The notes beneath the pieces are model-generated. The model was not told the origin of the DNA. It saw only the letters and a list, made by a program, of their open reading frames with translations, and did not search any database. A program made the position numbers and the translations under genes. A DNA stretch of 64,000 nt, from the NCBI GenBank assembly GCA_963678705.1, contig OY783203.1:30362535-30426534 (forward strand), given 5' to 3'. Source of the stretch: Panorpa germanica. Lineage: Eukaryota; Arthropoda; Insecta; Mecoptera; Panorpidae. Below, piece after piece: positions 58,977 through 64,000 of the stretch; within the stretch, counting starts at the first letter, position 1; every line of letters starts with the position of its first letter.

Positions 58977-61900
58977 TTAAAATTCATATTGTGAAACATA
59001 TATAAATAGCTTAGCTATTGCTTTTCCTTTTAACTGGTCGTTACTGTGATAATTTACTGTTAACATTAGTTCTACTTGTTGTGGCCCTTCGATCGTTTTA
59101 ATTAAAGAAATAACTGCGTGATGTGGTGAAGGTTGCCGTAAACTGAAAATGAATATTAAAATTAAAATTTATTTTCTAAACAATATTTGTGCTACTGTTT
59201 TAATTACCTAAAGTTGTCTTTTCGTACTGCTTCTACACCTGGAGGTGTTTTTACTTGAATTAAATCCATGTTAAACGTAACTGTCATATCCTGCAGAGGT
59301 CCTCGTAAGGTAAATAGATCAAAATATCCATCTTTCGGAATTGGTAGTCTTGATACGAAGGTAAGAAAGTTGTACGAGTACGTTCGAGGGGCAAGCAAGC
59401 ATTGTTGATCTCCGTATCTACAAATGTCGCTTTCTTTTTTGCAGTAGCTAGATGAGTAAACGTTTATTATATTTTAATAATATAGTCATTAGCAATTTCT
59501 CCACGTCTTTGTAAAGCACTAATATTATGTGTTTGCGACTATTGTTCTAGATAGAAATATTATTTGTAAAAGTTAGTGTAATATTAAAAGAAGCGGGTGC
59601 TCCTTACTTTTTATGTTTTGGATCTCTGATATAGTTGGGTGGACACTGAATTGTGTAGCATGCGAATGAACCTCTAGTGTTCAAGCAAACGTCATCTTGT
59701 CTGGAGCATGCTCGGCCAGTTGCGCATTCATCGATATCTAAAAGCGTGATGTGCAACTAATTTAAGGTGATAGATCAAAAGAATTACTGAGAAAAGAAAG
59801 TGATCGTTTGGTAAAGTGCAGTAAACAAAACGTTACATAATTAACTTACAATATACTAAGATCTCTAGATCCTTTAAAATTTATATTACCTTGGCATGTT
59901 CGACCGTCGGAACCAAGTCTATATCCTTCAGGGCATTGACAAGCATAAGATCCTGGTTTGTTGGCACAAATTCCAATACATAAATACCTGTCTTTAAACT
60001 CTTCACACTCGTCGATATCAACACAGGATCTAAATACGAAATTAAAAACATTAAAAAAATTATTTATGTTATAAAATTAAATCAAATTGGAATGCCTAAA
60101 GTATATGCAACTACAAATACACTGTTATTTTAAATCAACAGAAAAATAAAATATTTTCGTGAAAAGTGTTGATGTTTATATTTTAATTCAAACTACAAGC
60201 TCTGAGGTTAGTAATGGAATACAATATCTCCCAAATGTCACCACAATGACGATTGTATGGTAACAGTATTCTTTTCAAACCTGTTGTTAGTGTGTAGTTT
60301 GAATCCTGGTTGACATGAACAGCGGAAGGTACCCCACAAGTTATGACATCTGTGCATACAAAGGCCCGGAGTTTCCATACATTCATCGATATCCACGCAC
60401 GAACTCTCGCGGCCAATTTCCCGAGTTCTGTATCCAGGTTTGCAGTGACATCTATATGATCCTGGAGTATTTTGACACTCACCATTTGGGCAAATCTAGA
60501 AATTATGAAAATGAGGATATTTGGTTTTTATATTATGGTTTCGAAGCAATAATTGAATGAGTTATTTTTTATAGAAAACCAGGAAGATATATCTAACATA
60601 ATTTTTATTAAGTGCATTTTATCTAGGCTTACCTGTGGTCCATATCTTTCACACTCATTTATGTCTTCACATTGATTACCCTGCATTTTATGTCCAGGAC
60701 GACACTGGCAAGCATAGCTGCCCATTCTATTAATACAAAGTTGATCTCTGAGGCATTCGTGAACTCCAGTAGAACATTCGTCGATATCTAAAAGAAAATG
60801 ACATATTTAATACAACACAAATTAAAAAATGTGTATTAGCTAAATATATAGCATGATATGATATGATTTATTAGCATATTTTACCTTCGCATCCAGTTCC
60901 AGCGTTATTTAATTGATATCCTGGACCACAATTAACGTAACTGGAACATCTATATGATCCGGCAGTGTTCACACATCGCTGATGTCTCTGACAAGGGTTA
61001 AACTTTGAGCACTCATCAATATCTGACAGAAATCATAGAAAGTTTGAATTGCAGGCGCAAATACAAATTGAGAGCTGATGCTATTTATTAGCATATTACA
61101 TTAAATTTAAATTGCTTATTAATCGGAACATAGTAATGGAATTTGACTTTATTATGATAAAGTAAACACTAAATTCGGTAATGTAAAATTTGTATGTTGT
61201 ATGATATTTATTTCTACGTATCTTCCAGTAAGTATTATTCTTACCTCTACATATTCCTGCTACTCTTTCGTATCCACTAGGACAACTTGGTGACAACGGT
61301 CGCTCATATGGCTGATAACCTATCGGATATCGTGAATCTGGTCTGGAATGTTCTTTTTGTCGTACATCCGGCTCTTGCGGTTGATTGTACACTGGCTGGC
61401 GCTGTTCCGGTCGATGGAATTCTGGTTGGCGCTGTTCCGGTCGATGAAGTTCTGGTTGGCGCTGTTCTGGTCGATGAAGTTCTGGTTGACGCTGTTCCGG
61501 TCTATGGAATTCTGGTTGGCGCTGTTCTGGCCGATGAAATTCTGGTTGGCGCTGTTCTGGTCGATGAAGTTCTGGTTGGCGCTGTTCTGGCCGATGAAGT
61601 TCTGGTTGGCGTTCTGGTTGATGAGGTTCAACCGGTCGTTTTTCCGGCTGTTGAGGCTCAGATGGACTGTCTGGACTCTTCTCCTTCACTTGCGGTGTTG
61701 ATGGGCGATGAACCACGGGATTTTGGTTATGTGGTACCGCTTGCGGATTATTCCATTGATGAATATTTGGTTGGTTGCCAACATTTGGCCGATATTCTAT
61801 CACGGATGTTGGTGTAGTATCAGGAACAGGATCCGTTCTACTAGTAAACCTGTTTCTACTTGCCGGATATACTTTGGGTGCACGTCTATCTGATCTATGA

Positions 61901-63880
61901 TCATAACTTGGTTGGGTTTCTGTTACTTGGATAGTTTCAGTTGTTTCTGGTGGAGTTCTTATTTCTGGAATTGCAGTAGTTTCTGGTGGAATCTCTACTC
62001 TATTGAACTGATCCACCTTTGAATTTGGGGATGGTCTGGGGGATGTGTGCCTTTCTTGATAGGTGGGGCGTGGTTTTGGAGAGCTCACTCTCACCCTTTC
62101 ACATCTGTATGAGCCTTGAATGTTTCTGCACTGATAATTTGGACCCAAAACATGACAATCGTCGAGACGAAGGGCACATTCATCATCATCTAGTGAAACA
62201 TTTCTTTGTTAATAAGTAGTAAAAATTGATTCGAAAACTTTCTCTACAATTAAGTTGTTCTTAACTTACTTAGAGATTTAACTTTTTACCTGATTTAATA
62301 TATTACTGTTGGAATATTACGTTTGTAATAGCCGCAAAAGCAATGAAACTGTCAGAATGGTTTTAATATAATAATATTCACCTTCGCAGCCTCCAGTAGC
62401 GGCGTTTAATGTGTACCCAGTTCCACAACTCGTGTACCTGATACATTGGAAGGAACCAATCGTGTTATCACATCGTTGGGACACTGCACAATCATGGCGA
62501 TCCACTTGGCACTCGTTGATATCTGAAGAGATCATAATTTATCATTATTTTTATGTACAAGTTTAAGTTTCTGTTTTATTGCAGTATTTTTTTACCGACA
62601 CATCCTTGTGTTAAAGGATCCAGTTGAAATCCTCTCTTGCATTGGCAAACAAAAGATCCTTGAGTATTATAACAATCTTGTGTACTATCACAAGCACGTC
62701 TGTCTTCTTGGCATTCGTTTATATCTAAAATTTAAACATTTTTTAAATAATGACAACATTTTATATTAGATAAGCTACTTCAGCTTATTTCTTCTTACTA
62801 ATAGGTGTATAATAATTCTTACCAATGCATTGATTTGTATAGGGCGATAATTTAAAACCCCTCTGACAAGTTACTGGTGGTCTTTTTGGTTTTTGTGGAT
62901 TCGGCTGAGGGTTTCTTCCTGGTACTTTGAGAGTATTGTTATTATTGTAAAGAGGTCGACTTTGTGGTTGAAATGGTACGTTTCGAGTTGGTTCTACAAG
63001 TGGAATCGTTGGCGGAAGTATCTTTGGTTGTTCAGGCTGAGCATATCCTGGACCAGGATAAGCTGGATGAATTTTATCTGGATTATTTCTTTCTTGATTA
63101 AATAACGCCATCTCTTGAGGTGACATGCATTTATATCCTCCGTGTTCGTTGACGCAGTATTGTCCACGATCACAAGACTCTTGATTATCTCGGCACTCGT
63201 CAATATCTATTTATAAGCAGTTTAATTTATTTTGTGAAGAACATTATTCTTGATAAATTGATTTATTGGAATGAATTACCTTCGCAAACTCCAAGTTCTG
63301 TGTTTATTTTAAATCCAGCAGGGCAACTATTTTTAGATGCTTTGTCAAGACAGGTAAAGTTTCCAAGCATATTTAAGCAGGACTGTGATTGTTTGTTACA
63401 ATCATCTAACTCTTCTGCACACTCATCAATATCTAAAGAAAATGATAGACAATGTTATATTTGTAAATGGGTTCGAATGAGCGATGCATTTGTTTTAGCC
63501 AATCCTACAACCGGTTTGTGTCTTCGCTGTTAAGCTACTCAAGGTTAGGTTACATAATGAAGTTATAATCCGAGATTACAAAGAGTTCTCAAAAACGGTC
63601 TCAACATAATTTAAAATATTTCCAAGATTGAGAACTTAAGAATCTTCATAAATATTATTACGGTTGAAGTGCTATATAGTTTTTTAAGAATTTTTAGAAG
63701 TAATAATGAGAACCAAACGTATTGTACCTTTGCAAGATGCTTCTTTATAATCAAATTTATATCCCCAGGGACACAGTTGTGGTTGGGTCGGTTGAGCTGA
63801 CGGTTGAGCATCCATGCACACAAATGATCCGATAGTGTTTTGACAATTTGTACATTTCGCAGTTAAACATTCGTTAATAT
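58977..63880 (-). CDS. Fibulin-1/2-like extracellular matrix protein (N-terminus beyond window)
   Basis: Thirteen exons (minus): 63880-63728, 63432-63280, 63206-62823, 62724-62596, 62522-62382, 62189-61245, 61022-60885, 60787-60633, 60495-60281, 60029-59890, 59737-59608, 59447-59208, 59142-58977. They give 1,028 residues and a stop at 58979. Most exons encode one EGF module opening D(I/D)(N/D)EC, with six cysteines and the calcium-binding pattern (for example [20 protein letters not shown]), and begin and end in phase 1. Two exons add Pro-rich inserts. The end carries the fibulin-type module ([12 protein letters not shown], then [28 protein letters not shown]), which separates fibulins from fibrillins. 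Signal peptide and N-terminal modules lie to the right of the window. Poly-A signal AATAAA (complement 58915-58910). Expected to be secreted into basement membrane or matrix. Confidence 0.92.
61390..61620 (-). repeat. 30-bp coding minisatellite in the fibulin-like gene
   Basis: The exon at 62189-61245 contains about eight units of 30 bp (plus strand GGTTGGCGCTGTTCCGGTCG plus ATGAAGTTCT). On the minus strand each encodes ten residues of the form [10 protein letters not shown] or [10 protein letters not shown]. Units differ by a few synonymous or conservative changes, and the reading frame is kept throughout. It probably forms an extended Pro/Gln/Arg-rich linker. Confidence 0.9.
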
Positions 63881-63919
63881 CTGAAAATGTGAAGATTTTA
63901 TATGACGTGAGATACTTGC

Positions 63920-64000
63920 AATGGGTTAGTGTCCTCATTTTTTAGTGGTCGATTTTTCAATTGTTGATTGAAATTGATGTTAATCAATGTGTATTGGCGT
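63920..64000 (-). mobile_element. MITE family A, copy 5 (partial, inverted)
   Basis: The plus strand starts AATGGGTTAGTGTCCTCATT and continues TTTTAGTGGTCGATTTTTCA and ATTGTTGATTG. This is the reverse complement of the right end of the family A copies. It is cut by the window edge and lies in an intron of the fibulin-like gene. Confidence 0.85.

Noticed and set aside
61287-61817. 176-residue plus-strand ORF (and other long plus or shifted-frame ORFs) across the fibulin exon
   Set aside because: They mirror the 30-bp coding minisatellite in antisense or shifted frame. The minus-strand frame has EGF modules and correct splice phases.
1-64000. CRISPR arrays, operons, ribosome-binding sites, replication origins
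   Set aside because: The DNA is eukaryotic. No direct-repeat/spacer array or bacterial signal was seen.

Overview
The window is nuclear DNA of an arthropod, almost certainly an insect. It is AT-rich, its genes are split by GT-AG introns, and its mobile elements are cecropia-type mariner, hAT, PIF/Harbinger, non-LTR retrotransposons and a tRNA-derived SINE. The order cannot be fixed from sequence alone. Some retrotransposon remnants resemble ones I associate with Hymenoptera, but that is weak evidence.

Layout. 1-4.2 kb: the first coding exon of a C1-domain protein (best guess diacylglycerol kinase theta-like, minus strand) beside a CpG-rich promoter-like block. 4.2-11 kb: gene-poor, with a 1,261-bp mariner and decayed retrotransposon and mariner-like pieces. 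11.9-14.8 kb: a two-exon gene for an 85-residue secreted peptide, with TATA box and initiator; its intron holds non-LTR remains split by a MITE. 16.5 kb: a tRNA-Thr(AGU) gene, minus strand. 18-34 kb: accessory DNA with four copies of one ~630-bp MITE, a truncated second mariner, a complex fold-back element and a nested hAT/Harbinger cluster. 36.6-41.1 kb: two Topors-like RING-finger genes in tandem, with a long-TIR MITE between them.

43.4-54.2 kb (minus): AP-1 sigma (clathrin adaptor), with a first coding exon of one ATG codon and two alternative last exons 4 kb apart. 55.5-58.0 kb (plus): RRP9/U3-55K, a WD40 protein of the U3 snoRNP, head-to-head with AP-1 sigma. 59.0-63.9 kb (minus, N-terminus beyond the right edge): a fibulin-1/2-like matrix protein built of calcium-binding EGF exons plus the C-terminal fibulin module, with two Pro-rich inserts, one containing a 30-bp coding minisatellite.

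The conserved genes are ordinary housekeeping or matrix genes and show no common pathway. The less ordinary items are the Topors-like pair with a shared C-terminal RYNLRRR motif, the small secreted peptide gene, the alternative AP-1 sigma tails, and a transposon landscape in which two mariners share the same disabling internal deletion. I did not find a clearly new multi-gene system. All exon boundaries were read by eye from GT/AG sites and reading phase. Names rest on recalled family sequences, not on database searches.
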